64,000 nt of DNA from Sambucus nigra (lineage: Eukaryota > Streptophyta > Magnoliopsida > Dipsacales > Adoxaceae), in the NCBI GenBank assembly GCA_949130495.1, contig OX422220.1, positions 125,805,268 to 125,869,267 on the forward strand, given 5' to 3'. The notes beneath the pieces were generated by a model. It had not been told where the DNA came from, did not search any database, and saw only the letters and a program-made list of their open reading frames with translations. The position numbers were made by a program, and so were the translations under genes. Numbering within the stretch: the first letter of the stretch is position 1; every line of letters begins with the position of its first letter. Shown in pieces: positions 22,528 through 33,452 of this stretch.

Positions 22528-23597
22528 TGTAACACCCCGTATTTTTGTGCATTTAATATTTAATTAATTCGGGGACTTTAAATTACTTGTGTGTTGTATT
22601 TTAATTGAATTAATTATGACAATATATTTATTTAAATATTAATCGGGGAGTGAATGGTTAATGTTTAGGAAAATTTATTTACTAAGTTAATAGTAATAAT
22701 TTAATTACGTCATTTCGGGTATTAATGACGGGGTATGCACTTATTCCAGCCGGGAGTCGGTATAGACTAAATTGGGTGTGAGATAAGAATTTTTATAAAT
22801 TAATTCAGATGTCAATTCTGACTACGCGGTTGAGTCCGGATGGGTCGAGATAGTCAGAAAAGAGTACCCGGGGGTAGCAATTGGGTCTCGAGATATTTTT
22901 GGGCATAGCCGGGCCCACACGGGGTGAGTTGGGCCACTTTAATTAAGCCCATTAGGTGAAAAACGGGATTTAGGGTTTTTTAACCTAATGGGAGATTAGA
23001 AAATCAGCAGCCAACACAACTCCAAACCTAGGGTTTGAGAGGGGATTTGGGGGAAAGCAAATCAAGAACAAATTGGAAACTTTTGGAGCCAAATTGAGGG
23101 ACGGCAACAACGGATCAGACACTACAAACACTTTGAGGCAAGTGGTTAACTGTTTTGATTCGTAAAGCATGATAATCAATTCATATCATAGTGATGTGGG
23201 TATGAAAATTCGTTTTTGGGTGTAAATGGGTACGAATGGGGTTTTTGTTTTTGAAACACTTGAATGAGATTCAAAGTAAGAATTAGATGGGTGATTGATA
23301 TCTGAATATGTATATATGATTTGAACGAGAATTTCAGAACATAAAAGAGTGGAAATCGAATCTGGAATTTGGGATTTAAAACAGATAATTAAATTTTGTG
23401 GAGAAAGACCCATTTCGAAAATTTGTGAGATAATTAGAGAAGTTGATTATCTTAATGAGTTCTATGATGAATAAGATGTGGATTAACCATGTGTAGATGA
23501 TGGGATGATGTAATTAGAGGTTTAAATTAAGGTTTAAAAAGCTTGAAATTCGTTAATGGTGGAAAACAGGGGGGAAGCAGAGCTGTAATGAAGGGGT

Positions 23598-23669
23598 CGA
23601 TCGATCGATCGGGGGCATCGATCGATCGATGGTAGGAAATTCTGGGCAGTTCGCCCAGTTTGTATATAA
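23598..23669 (+). promoter_or_regulatory. Palindrome cluster and TATA box of C LTR
   Basis: GGTCGATCGATCGATCGGGG and CATCGATCGATCGATGG stand side by side, followed by a perfect hairpin CTGGGC-AGTTC-GCCCAG and then TGTATATAAGGGG (TATATAA at 23663). This is the likely core promoter of the LTR. Confidence 0.6.
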
Positions 23670-24240
23670 GGGGATTAGTTAATTAAATTTAACTCCCAAG
23701 CATTTATTTAGTGATAAATAAATATGAAACAATTATTCCTAGCAATTATGGGAGAAAGTAATTGGGACTAGGATGAATTTATGTGGGGCATTTAACGGAT
23801 GAAATTGAGAGTTTTTATTCCAAAATAGTGAGGAACGGATCAAGTGAGTGAATCCGGGTATATTGGTAAAGTAACCCATGGTAGTGAATTAAGTTTGGAG
23901 ATAAACTAAGTAATTTAGAGTCGGGGTATAGACTCGGGAAATATTTAATTTCGGGCCAAGTGAATCGAGTCCGAGTATGTTATTAATTATAAGCAAATAT
24001 AATTGGGAAAATTCTAGAAATAAAGGTGTGACACATTGTAGGCAAAAATGTGGGTATTATATTATGAGATGTAAATTGGACCAAGTGAGTGAGTCCGGGT
24101 GTCTTGATATCAAGGTGTTAAATTAATTATAGAGAGGAAGTAATTAGTTTGGAGTCGGAACATTGACTCGGAAATGTGGAGGTAAGGGCCAAGTGAGAGA
24201 ATCCGGGGATAATGGTTGGGTGACACCAAGTTATTAAATT

Positions 24241-24560
24241 AATAAGTGTATTAATTATTTTAATTAGAGTCGGTTGGTAGACTCGGGTAGGATTAAATTA
24301 ATAAGGGTGCTAATTTATTTAATTAGAGTCGGTTTGTAGACTCGGGTAGAATTAAATTAATATGTGTGTTAATTGATTTAATTAGAGTCGGGCGATAGAC
24401 TCGGGGTAGTATTAAATTAAAAGGTGTGTTAATTAATTTAAGGAGAGTCGGACCATAGACTTGGGGAAAGTATTATATTAATTAAAGTGTGAATTAATTA
24501 TATTAGGGTCGGACCATAGACTCGGGAAGAGAAAAAGTTATTAAGTGAGAAAATTTATTA
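24241..24560 (+). repeat. 60-bp tandem array with GAGTC/GACTC arms
   Basis: Five or so units of about 60 bases, each with GAGTCGG-NNNN-TAGACTCGGG and an AATTAAATTAAT spacer. GAGTC and GACTC are inverted, so each unit can form a short stem. Looser copies extend upstream to 23830. Confidence 0.75.
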
Positions 24561-24791
24561 CATTGAGTCGGGCCACAGACTCAGGAAATTACAGGCAGTG
24601 TATGGGATATTGAATACATGGTAAAGCCGGGGTTATTAAAATATATATATATATATATATATGGTGTAGTGATAGTATATATATATACATGTATATATTG
24701 TGTGTGATATTAAATTACAGGCAGTGTACGGGATTTTGAGTATACGGTAAAGCCGGGTTTATATTATATATATATATACGGTGTCGTGATA

Positions 24792-24850
<59 letters not shown>
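24560..24850. repeat. Duplicated 120-bp block and (TA)n in C LTR
   Basis: The block ATTACAGGCAGTGTAYGGGAT...GGTAAAGCCGGG...(TA)n...GTGATAGTATATA occurs twice. The second copy runs into a (TA)n tract (about 24793-24850) that is the insertion site of H. Confidence 0.75.
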
Positions 24851-24856
<6 letters not shown>

Positions 24857-26644
24857 AGCTAAAAACACTCCAAAATTTCTGTACACACTCCAAAATTTTC
24901 TCAAATAACAATTTTACCCTTTATCCTTTAACCCTTACATCAAACCTCATTTAATAATTAAATACAATTTAAGCAAAGAATTTTTTTTAACTTTAAATAA
25001 CAATTATTAACAACTTAATCATTATTTGATTTATATTTTAGTGCTTACTTATTTTTTTACCAAATATGAACACGATCCAATTAAAATGCGACAAAACACG
25101 AAATCTTATTTTTTATTTAATAAAAACACAACTCAAATAAAAGTGACACGACACGAAATCTTATTTTTTTTTATCTTAAACGAACACGAAATATTTTTTT
25201 AACCTAACACGAACACGATCCAAGTAAAAGAGACACGGAGTATTATTTTAATTTATTTACAAAAACCAAAACACGAGCGAATAAAAATGCAATAAATTAC
25301 AAAATATTTTTTTTTACAAAACACAGATAAGGCCAAGTAAAAGCGATACAACATGATTTTTTTTCCAAACAAAAATAATAATTTTTTGGTAATTTTTTTT
25401 ACCAAATACAAACACAATTAAAATGCGATACAATACGAAATCTTTTTTTTTTATCAATATGGCCAAGTAAAAACAACACATGATTTTTTTTTTACCCAAA
25501 CAAAAACACGATCCAATGTGGTGTGCTATTTATGTTTTACTTCGATCGTATTTGTGTTTGTGTTTATGCTCGGTGAAAAAAAATTGTGTTCGTATTATTT
25601 GTGTTTGCAAAAAAATCATTTTGTCTCTTTTACTTGGCCATATTTGTGTTTCGTAAAAAAAAAAAGATTCCGTATTGTGTTGCATTTTAATTTGGTCGTG
25701 TTTGTATTTTTTGTAAAAAAATTAAAATAATATTTTGTGTCATCTCGTGTCTCTCTTACTTGGATTATGTTTTTGTTAGATAAAAAATAAGATTTCGTAT
25801 AATATTGTGTCGTGTCGCATTTTAACTGGATTGTGCATTGTAATTAAACCGTGCTCGTTTTAGATAAAAAAAGATTTAAAAAAAAGACTTCACCAAGGCA
25901 TTTTTTGTTTAAAAAAATAAATATAGGACTCGAGTTTTGTTTTAGGCAAAAATAAGATTTTGAGGTGTGTCGTGTCCTTTTTATTTCGGTCAGGTTCATG
26001 TTTGGTTAAAAAAAATAACATAAATTGTGGGGTGTCACTTTTACTTTGGTCATGTTCGGGTTTATTGAAAAATATTATTTCATGTTATGTCGTGTCACTT
26101 TTATTCGGATCGTGTTCATGTTTGGTTAAAAAAGAAAACAATGTCAATTCGTGTTGAATTGTGTTGTTTCTATGTGTTGTGTCTCATTTTAATTGACCAT
26201 GTTTATGATTAGTTGAAAAATAAGATTTCGCGTGTCGTGTCGTTTATATTATTTCATGTTCTATCGTGTTTGTATTAGATTAAAAAAATAATATATCTTG
26301 TCATGTTATACCATGTCGCGTTTTAATTAGGTTGTGCTTGTGTTTGATAAAAAAAAAATGGGTTCAAATTTAATATTCATAATTATTTTCATATGTTGTC
26401 ATTAGGTTAAAAGCTCCAAAGCAATAACATACGGATAAAAAAAAATATAAAACTTTGGATGATTTTGGGTTAAAACAAGTAAAAGCAAAAAAATTAACAG
26501 ATAGAAAAATCATGTTTATCTTTATCAACTGATGTTTTCGGTTAAAACCTAAAACAATAACATACAAATCATAAGGATATTTTTGTCATTAGATTAAATT
26601 TTGGAGTGTTGCCAGACTTGAAAGGAGCGGCAATAGCCGCTCCC
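24851..26644. mobile_element. Foldback-type element H
   Basis: Its ends are GGGTAGAGCT...ACACTCCAAAATTT and the complement of GGGAGCGGCT...ACACTCCAAAATTT. The inside is a long imperfect inverted repeat centred near 25505. The left half repeats ACACGAAATCTTATTTTTT, GATCCAATTAAAATGCGACA and GGCCAAGTAAAAG; the right half carries their complements (AAAATAAGATTTCGT, GCATTTTAACTGGAT, CTTTTACTTGGCC). It has no transposase gene. It sits in a (TA)n tract, so no target duplication can be read. Foldback or MULE-type origin is an inference. Confidence 0.65.
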
Positions 26645-26675
<31 letters not shown>

Positions 26676-28036
26676 TGTGCGTGATATTAAATATCAGTGA
26701 TTAGATATTTATTAAAATTATATACTCTAATGCTATCAAGGGAGGTTGCGCGATGTGGGTGAATCCCCTAGCTTGAGGAGTAGGGCGAGTATATCCCCAG
26801 GTCATAGCGTTCGGTATATATGGGTGAGGGACTTATCTCACTTTCAGGGAAGGAATATGACCGCCTCCACTTCGTTTATATTTTGTTCCAAGTTGGTGAG
26901 CGATTCTAACTTGGGGAACTAGGTTTTGTGAGCACACCTAGTGAGATAGCATTTTAGAGGGAATCATCCGGTGAGGATATACTCGGAAGGATGGATATAC
27001 GTATGATATATGTGTGGATGTTAGTAAAGCTACGTATAATATGGTAGCAGATATTATATGTAGGAGATAATACAGTGTGTGATGTATTTACTTTATATAA
27101 CTCGGGTTACAGTTATATGTTGTTAATTAATGAGAAATTAATTAAGTTAATCATTTGTAGGGATAATACAGTGTGTGATGTATTTACTTTATATAACTTG
27201 GGAGAAGGTTATATGCTACTATTTAAGAGGAATTAATTAAGTTAATTGTGAAATAACTTATAATTCAAGAATCATTATACTCGGGTTAGAGTAGTATGGC
27301 AAGGGAAGGTTATACTAGGACTAGTTGGACGGGGTGGTACAACTAGGTGGGTTAAGATAACCGGTAGGTGTGCACTATAGTGGAGGGGTGAGAATGTCCA
27401 CAAGGGAGTGCGACACTAACTTAAATATGAAGAGCATTCATGCATTTTAAATTTACTGCAGTTAATTCACTTGCTAAATATTTTCAAAATATTTTGGGTT
27501 CTAACCCTTGCTATAAAACTATTTTCAAAACCTTTTAGGTGTCCAGCCACAGGGACGCCAGGATTGCTATTCTATTACAGGGACAGGGAGCTGCGGCATA
27601 TGTGGATGCTAGCAGGAGTTTGGATTAGACGCATCATTTATTCATTCCTAGAGTAGGAATCTTGTATCAGTTTCTGTTTTATTTAGGGTTTGTCGCCCAG
27701 ACTTCTCGGTACAGTTTTCAGGTGTAATTTATTCAGGTGTTGAATATTTGTATTCGGATTATTTCTTTAGTGGCCGGTGATTTATTCGACATGTTGTGTA
27801 TTTATGATTCAGTTTATTTTCATTCAGTTGTGTGAATGGTTTATATTTTAAATTCCGCATGTACTGTTTTGGTTTTATTAAAAAGTTAAAATTGGCACCA
27901 GTTTTTGGAATACTAGGCGGTTAGTAAGTTTTAATAAGTTTTCGACAGTGATGCTAAGGATGATCCAACTGGGATTCGTGTTTTAATTTGGTATAGGACT
28001 GATCACCCGTTATTTTATTAGGCGGGGTGTCACAGA

Positions 28037-28048
28037 TGGTATCAGAGC
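28037..28048 (+). promoter_or_regulatory. Primer binding site of C (tRNA-iMet)
   Basis: TGGTATCAGAGC, two bases after the LTR, is complementary to the 3' end of plant initiator tRNA-Met. Confidence 0.9.
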
Positions 28049-28220
28049 ATCAGGTTCTAGTGTCCTTAGGATCTGTGCGGCTTTTCACGTTTCGGCTTAG
28101 CAATCTTTGATATAGAGCCCTATCATAGGATTGTTGCATTCTCATACATATGCGCATATACGTTCTTCTGCGAAATTTATATTTGAAAGTGAACTCATAC
28201 CAATTCGGTTCTCATTCCAG

Positions 28221-28452
28221 ATGACGCCCAGGAGAGAGCAGCTAGGGCAACAGGGGGAGATGAGGCGAGGGAGGCTCGTCAGGAGCAAGAGTTACCACAG
28301 CAACGGTCAGGGATGATTTTGGCAGCTTAGGTAACTGAAGTAGTGGCGCAGGAAGTTGGAGCAACGGTGGTCACAACGGCAGGGTACTTTCCACGGGATC
28401 AGCCACAAGTGTTAGTGGCGCCGGGTGTTCAGACTCACGTGGAGTCGTCAAG
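28221..28452 (+). pseudogene. Start of C gag
   Basis: An ATG at 28221 opens MTPRREQLGQQGEMRRGR, like the MPPRR starts of chromoviral gag. The frame shifts or stops by 28316. Coding-like sequence runs to GTCGTCAAGG at 28452, where element C ends abruptly. A CAAG/GTGAGTG splice-donor-like sequence coincides with this end. Nothing else of C gag or pol is present. Confidence 0.6.
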
Positions 28453-29172
28453 GTGAGTGTACTTATGATTGTTTCATATATATATGAAAATGATATATTG
28501 AATTTGAATATAGATCTAAGAGCGGATTAGTTTGAATGCTTCGGTATTCAGTATTTGTTTGGATTTCAAATATCTAGGATTTTTTGGGTCTTATGATCCA
28601 GGATTGGAATTGGACAAAGATCCAATGATTTGTTTTGTCTTATGACAAGGATTTGTTGGAACTGATGTTCCAAGATTTGTTATTGACATAATGAGGAGGA
28701 TTGTTTGAATTTTATATCCACGGATTTGATATAGAACTATTATTTCATTGCAGTGAAGGAGTACCTCACTAAGCTTATTGCTTAATGTTTATATTTGACA
28801 TTTTTAGGTTTGTACACTGCCAGCTGCGATACCATATGGTGGGTGATTTTGAGAGTTGCACCGTTAGAAAGTGTTGGGTTTTAGAAATGGGGATTTTGTC
28901 ATTATCACACTGAGGATTTTACTATACTCACGCATTGTATATATTGAGTTAGAGTGATCTAACTTGATAACTTTAATAGTTAATCATAGTATTGCATGCT
29001 CGCTTAATTATGACTGTGATGTTAATTATGTTATGGTACAAAGAACGAGATTATGTTAATTATGAATGAAAATATTGATAAATGAATTATATTTCAAATA
29101 AGTTGAAGATTGTGATTTAATTATTATAAAAACAAATTATTATAATGGATTTGGGATTGGGGATTGGGGTGT
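28453..29172 (+). repeat. LTR-like tail, probably distal 3' LTR of B
   Basis: TG..CA sequence (TGAGTGTACTTATG to GGGGTGTGACA), AT-rich, no gene. Its end resembles the end of the C LTR (GGGGTGTCACA). Position suggests it is the distal part of the B 3' LTR left after a deletion that also removed most of C. It could instead be an unrelated solo LTR on the minus strand (TGTCACACCCC start). No target duplication is seen. Confidence 0.4.
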
Positions 29173-29191
29173 GACAAAATTGCTTAGTAAC

Positions 29192-30340
29192 AAGGCCAGA
29201 AGATGAGGAAAGACTTGCATTGATCAAAAAAATTAAGCAACTCACACAACATGTCTATAGGGTCAACCCCCAAGCAAAAGGTCTCTAAGAAGGTGGGAGA
29301 CATTGAATATTCAAACTCAGGAAGGTCCCCATCCTTCCCTTGACTTCTCAAAAAGTTAACCTTCTCTTTGTCGGTAATACTAAGACTCGGTTCTAGCTTG
29401 GCGGACATGAAAGGGTTGGCCCATGCATATGGAACTCCTGGTTCATCCTTGGAATGATCGACATCGGTTGGGAAATCCCAGGCCCAGAAATAAAAAAGAA
29501 CCTCGACTTCCAAAGGTGATTACTGCTTTGGTTGACATGGATGATTTTCTTATCAGCCTTTATGGTTCCTAAATGATAGTAACTGGATTGTATCCTTGAT
29601 GATGGGACATTGTAGTAAGCCTTGAACAACATTATTGAAGGATCATCCTCGTACTTGTTCATCTAGAAAGAGACGACACTAAATATAATCCTCTATGGGT
29701 TAGACGCTAATTAGGATGGAGCAACCCCCATACTGGACAAAATTTCTCGGACAGAAGGATGGAATGGGAGTCTAAAGTCGACCTTAAACATTTGCTAATA
29801 TACGGTGATTTCACCTTCTCGGTCGTCATATACTCTTTCATCCTCCTTTGGAACATGCATAGTAATATCTGGCTTGATGCTATTTAAGTGCCTCGAGAAA
29901 ATAAGGTCGGACTCTCTAACAGTCGAAGAGAAAGTCTGGGCGTATGAGTAATCAAGTGGTTCCCCGACCTCGGAATCATCATCGTCGACAGGAGTTTCAG
30001 GAGTCGGGTCACCACTGGGGAATATTTATTTGGATTATGTCTCGGTCATAGCCGAGAGGGGAACGACTGTTGGTGGAATAGAAATGTTAACTCTCGGCTC
30101 ATCAGTGTTCGAGATATACTGGACTCAAGCGTCATCTTGGCTGAATGACTTAGTGCGGTTGGAAGATCAAGATCGAGACGAACTCTTGACCGCCTCCGAC
30201 ACCTTAAGATTTGAGGGTGAAAACCTCATGGACTCGTCAAAAGAATCTCCATTCTCGGCTCAGGCAGAGACCGAGGGTCCAGCGTCTGAGGAGGATGAGG
30301 CAGACATCTCATCACCACCAACCTCAGCTGGTGAATGAGG
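29192..30340 (-). pseudogene. Antisense ORF of Tat element A, N-terminal part
   Basis: On the minus strand from about 30340 a frame begins with a Ser/Asp-rich low-complexity region (GGDEMSASSSSDAG). It then has FRLPFHPSVREILSSMGVAPS (29789 on), a following LASNP-RIIFSVVSF segment, FKAYYNVPSSRIQ, WKSRFFFISGPG and LPEFEYSMSPTFLETF. This pattern matches the putative gypsy-type transposon domain (PF04195-like, from memory), which is found in plant Tat-like elements. A donor-like GTTACTAAG follows at 29191, and the rest of the gene resumes at 6385. Stops at several points (29740, 29690, 29665, 30010) show decay. It runs opposite to pol and ends toward it. Confidence 0.65.
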
Positions 30341-31281
30341 TATGACCTTTAAAAGAATGGGAAAGATTGGACAAGTAAGGTAGGCTCGAGCTCTACCACG
30401 CTCATCGACCTCACTTTTAATTCGGCATATCTCCTGATAGTATCTTTCTCTATGTATGGGGTATTATTCTGCTAACTCGTAAAGGGTTCTTAACATTCAA
30501 GTGGCTGAGATTCAACTTGGTTGGACTAAAGGGTCAAATGGCATATATAACTTGAAGTTTGAACGTTGTTGACATAAAGATCAAGGGGATAATGAATAGT
30601 TTTATTTCAAGAACAACTAAAGAATATTCAATCGGAATTTTGCTGGAGAAGATGACAGACTCAACTTCGGTGGTTAATTAGAAGGCTAAGAAAGGCCAGA
30701 AAGTCCAAAGGTTACTAATCAATGGTGATAACCACCGATAAACCTCCTAAACTAGCCCAAGAACTCCCACTCAAAGTCGCCGAAAAAGCTTGAAGCTCGT
30801 CGAAAAATAAAATAAAAGCTAAAATGACTAAGAAACCTTAAAATGAATGTAGAAAGGAGAATAAGGGTTACCTGAGAAACAAGAGTACGCGTGAAGATGA
30901 AGAAATACCTTAAAACCTCATCGAAATGCTTGAACAGTGGTAAGGAAGAAATGAGTTCTATTAAAGAAAGAGGTTTAGCGCGAAGAAGAATAAACATGAA
31001 AGAGAAATGAGCTGTTTAAAATCATTTAAATACTTTTAATCATTATACATAACTTCCAAGATGGTCATCATTAGGACACAACCCCTTATAGCACACTTAT
31101 AACCGTTATTATTGGGCAATACGCTAATCCACAAGATGACTGTCAAGTGTCAAACTAAGGTCCTCATTTTACATTCCAAACCTGACATACGAAAGGACAT
31201 ATCAGACATCAATCAAGGACATCTTATCAACTTCTGCCCAAAGATATTTTATCCCTCAGCCTTCTATTCACATTGAAGACT
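30341..31281. other. Element A region between antisense ORF and 3' LTR
   Basis: No convincing gene. On the minus strand this is the 5' region of the antisense ORF. It contains a TTTCTCAG acceptor-like site at about 30868-30880 and a hydrophobic 81-codon frame (30752-30997) of doubtful meaning. It resembles 1-360 in its last 400 bases. Confidence 0.4.
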
Positions 31282-31294
31282 AAGGGCTAGGGGG
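31282..31294 (+). promoter_or_regulatory. Polypurine tract of element A
   Basis: AAGGGCTAGGGGG directly precedes LTR start TGATTGATATACC, matching the PPT at 361-373. Confidence 0.75.
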
Positions 31295-32180
31295 TGATTG
31301 ATATACCATATATCACGTCCTAGGTTATACCCCCTTGGCCAAGGCTAACCAGTGGCAGACCATCATTTTGAGAAAGCTTTGACTCGGCTATGGACCCAAC
31401 ATGAAGGGTCTAGTCCTCGGTCGCAAACCCATCACAAAAGGTCTCATCCTCGTCTCGGAACACAGTCAACTATATCAGCATCAGTAATCTCATGACTCAT
31501 GTTCCCTCGGTCTCGTCCATCACTTAGAGGTTGGGGCTGAATGAAGACTTGGATTAACATGACATTTACCTTACCATCAGAGTATCAAACTTGATAAATC
31601 GACCTTGGCCTAGTCCGGATGGCCGACAGTTGACACCAAGCAGAGGGTGTGGATTGGGGAATGCGTGGAAGAGTGCGTGTTGATCGTAGATCCCTTGTGC
31701 ACAAAATCGTTATAACAAGATTTCCCTCACATGTGAAGGAATATTTTATCATCATGACCTACATAAGCTAGTGACAGGTGGTTGATCCTTATTAGCAAAT
31801 ACATTCTACACATGCTTACTGCATGCTTAGAGGGTGTAGTACACACCCCAGACACTATATATGCTCATCTTCGTCATCACTATAAAGGATTGAAATATTC
31901 AAACCCTAACCTAAGTTTTGTTCCCTGTTACTGTAAAGAGAGAAAGTAATGAGAATTGTATCACTATGGCCAGTAGAGCCCATTTTTATAGTGAAATTCT
32001 TACTCACCTGCACAGTGGAGTAGGCCCATAGTTGAACCACTTATATTTTAGTCTTTCTCCTCTTGTTTTCATATCATGCTTCACTTATACACCTGTTTAA
32101 ATACCATTGTTGCACTTGAAAAGCTGTTCTGGATTGAGCTCATACTATTTTATTTGTTAATACTATATATTGTATCATCA
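31295..32180 (+). repeat. 3' LTR of element A (LTR_E)
   Basis: TG..CA ends (TGATTGATATACC to TGTATCATCA). It has a TATA motif (CACTATATATGC at 31853), AAACCCTAACC leader and GAGAAAGTAATGAGAATTGT block, all shared with LTR_A. It closes the element whose RNase H-integrase lies at 1627-3634. Confidence 0.75.
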
Positions 32181-32899
32181 ATATAACTACTCAACAAAAT
32201 CCTTACCATCTTGTCTATTATAGACCCAATAATGATGAAAATAATTTGGGAAATAACATTAGAATAAGAGGGTATGTTAATAGCACTGTTCTAAAAAATC
32301 AACGCCCCGCCTTAAGATTTTGACGCCTTATGCTTGGTAAAACCTTTAAGGCGTACTTTTTCTCTAAAAACAACAATGCTTTAGTGAAACGATATCCCCT
32401 TTTAAAGATTTTTTTACAAACCGAACCATTATCTCATCCAAAATAATCAAATAGTGTTTTTATTTGCAAATATTCAGACATATTTTTATGATATGTACAA
32501 TTTTAGTATTTTAATAGCCTTGTTATGGTTAAAAAATATTAAAATATATTAAAAAGACCTAAACGCCTTTTCACGCCTTTTTACGCCAAGGCCCGCCTAG
32601 GCTTCTAAGGCTTAAAGCTTGGCATCCACGCCTCGATCACGCCCCACATTTTTTAGAACCTTGGTTAATAGTAATAGGTTAAATATCATTAATCTAGGCA
32701 CAACAGTATGACCATCTAACACCTACAAGCAATTGGGTTACAATAACCAAATAGGAAGACCACCTCTCCCAGAGGTAGGAAGGACCAAACCACATCAAAA
32801 TGATGTCAACATGGTCTTCCCAAGCATTTCGAATTATGAGAATGTTAATAATCTAGTTTTTGAACAAGAACTCGAGAGTTTGGGTAACTCCACGAGATT
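32181..32899 (+). other. Unassigned, possible retroelement coding remnant
   Basis: Outside MITE N, a + frame reads NDENNLGNN near 32230 and LGYNNQIGRPPLPEVGR and PSISNYENVNNLVFEQELES at 32730-32890. The composition is protein-like, and a frame of 65 codons is open at 32733-32930. I do not recognise the family. It could be a gag N-terminus cut by D. Confidence 0.3.
32284..32663. mobile_element. hAT-like MITE N with perfect 8-bp TSD
   Basis: 380 bp flanked by GTTAATAG at 32276-32283 and 32664-32671. Inverted ends are CACTGTTCTAAAAAAT and CAAGGTTCTAAAAAAT. The inside has GCCTTAAGG, AGGCG and CACGCC blocks as in the common plant CAAGGTTCTAAAA MITE group. No coding capacity. Confidence 0.85.
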
Positions 32900-33452
32900 T
32901 GATGTTACACGAAATAGTATATCTAATTAAAATGGAATAAGTCACTGAGTCATATAGAGGGTATAAGGGAAAATAGTGAATATATGGAATAACTCAGTGA
33001 GTCATATAGAGAACTCGTTCTAGGTATAAGGGAAAACAATAAGTATAGAAATCAAGTGTAGTAAATAAGATCAAAATGCATATTTAGAGTGGTTCAATCC
33101 AATTAGGCCTACATCCACTATAGAGTAACTAATTTTCCACTATTCTTAAGGAGTGTTTTACAAGTTACAAGTACCCTCTCTCTTTAGAAGTATTTTTGCA
33201 GAGTTTCAGTATTGTTTTAATGAGATTACTTATCTTACAAATTAAACAGTACAATGTTATTTATAGGTGGGTTGGGGTGTAATGTGCACTCCAAGTCTTA
33301 TGGAGAATGCTTGCTGTCTTGGTCTATTCTATGAGCGACACTTGACCTTCTAGAAGATGGATTGTAGGTGTGATTATTCTTCTCACGCTTATATCCATCA
33401 CGTGCATTAACTTGCATATCCTTGGAATGGGAAAAATAGCCTTTCTAGCAAA
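32900..33452 (-). repeat. 3' LTR of D
   Basis: From TGATGTTACACGAA to TTTCTAGCA on +. It matches 42572-43063 through blocks such as GTGGTTCA.NCCAATTA, CCACTATAGAGTAACT and GGGGTGTAATGTGCACTCCAAGT. The outer end at 33452 is the likely CA; the partner copy is cut before it. Confidence 0.65.

Larger units (their letters stand above)
22528..28034 (+). repeat. 5' LTR of chromovirus C (with H inside)
   Basis: It starts TGTAACACCCCGTATTTTT and ends GGCGGGGTGTCACA just before a tRNA-iMet PBS. Without the 1.8-kb element H it is about 3.7 kb. Blocks such as GATAGTCAGAA and GGGAGGTTGCGCGATGTGGG also occur in the X LTRs (59320, 54388, 60944), so C and X are related Tekay-like families. Tandem arrays at 24241-24850 and a duplicated 120-base block at 27060-27230 add to its length. 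Confidence 0.8.
6402..29172 (+). mobile_element. Chromovirus B (Tekay/Del-like), heavily nested
   Basis: B consists of a 5' LTR part at 6402-7402, protease to integrase at 12610-14835, the rest of integrase at 20822-21700, a PPT at 21846 and a 3' LTR from 21860. Elements F, G and C (with H) interrupt it. F has replaced the distal 5' LTR, the primer site and gag. The far end of its 3' LTR is probably at 28453-29172. The element lies inside what looks like an intron of the antisense ORF of A. No clean target duplication remains. Pol order and wording are those of plant chromoviruses. Confidence 0.7.

Noticed and set aside
28037..28060. tRNA gene suggested by TGGTATCAGAGC
   Set aside because: Only the 3' acceptor complement is present; it is a retrotransposon primer site, as at 36416, 55692 and 62472.
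30752..30997. 81-codon hydrophobic minus frame upstream of the antisense ORF
   Set aside because: No family recognised and lies in probable untranslated sequence; not enough to call a gene.
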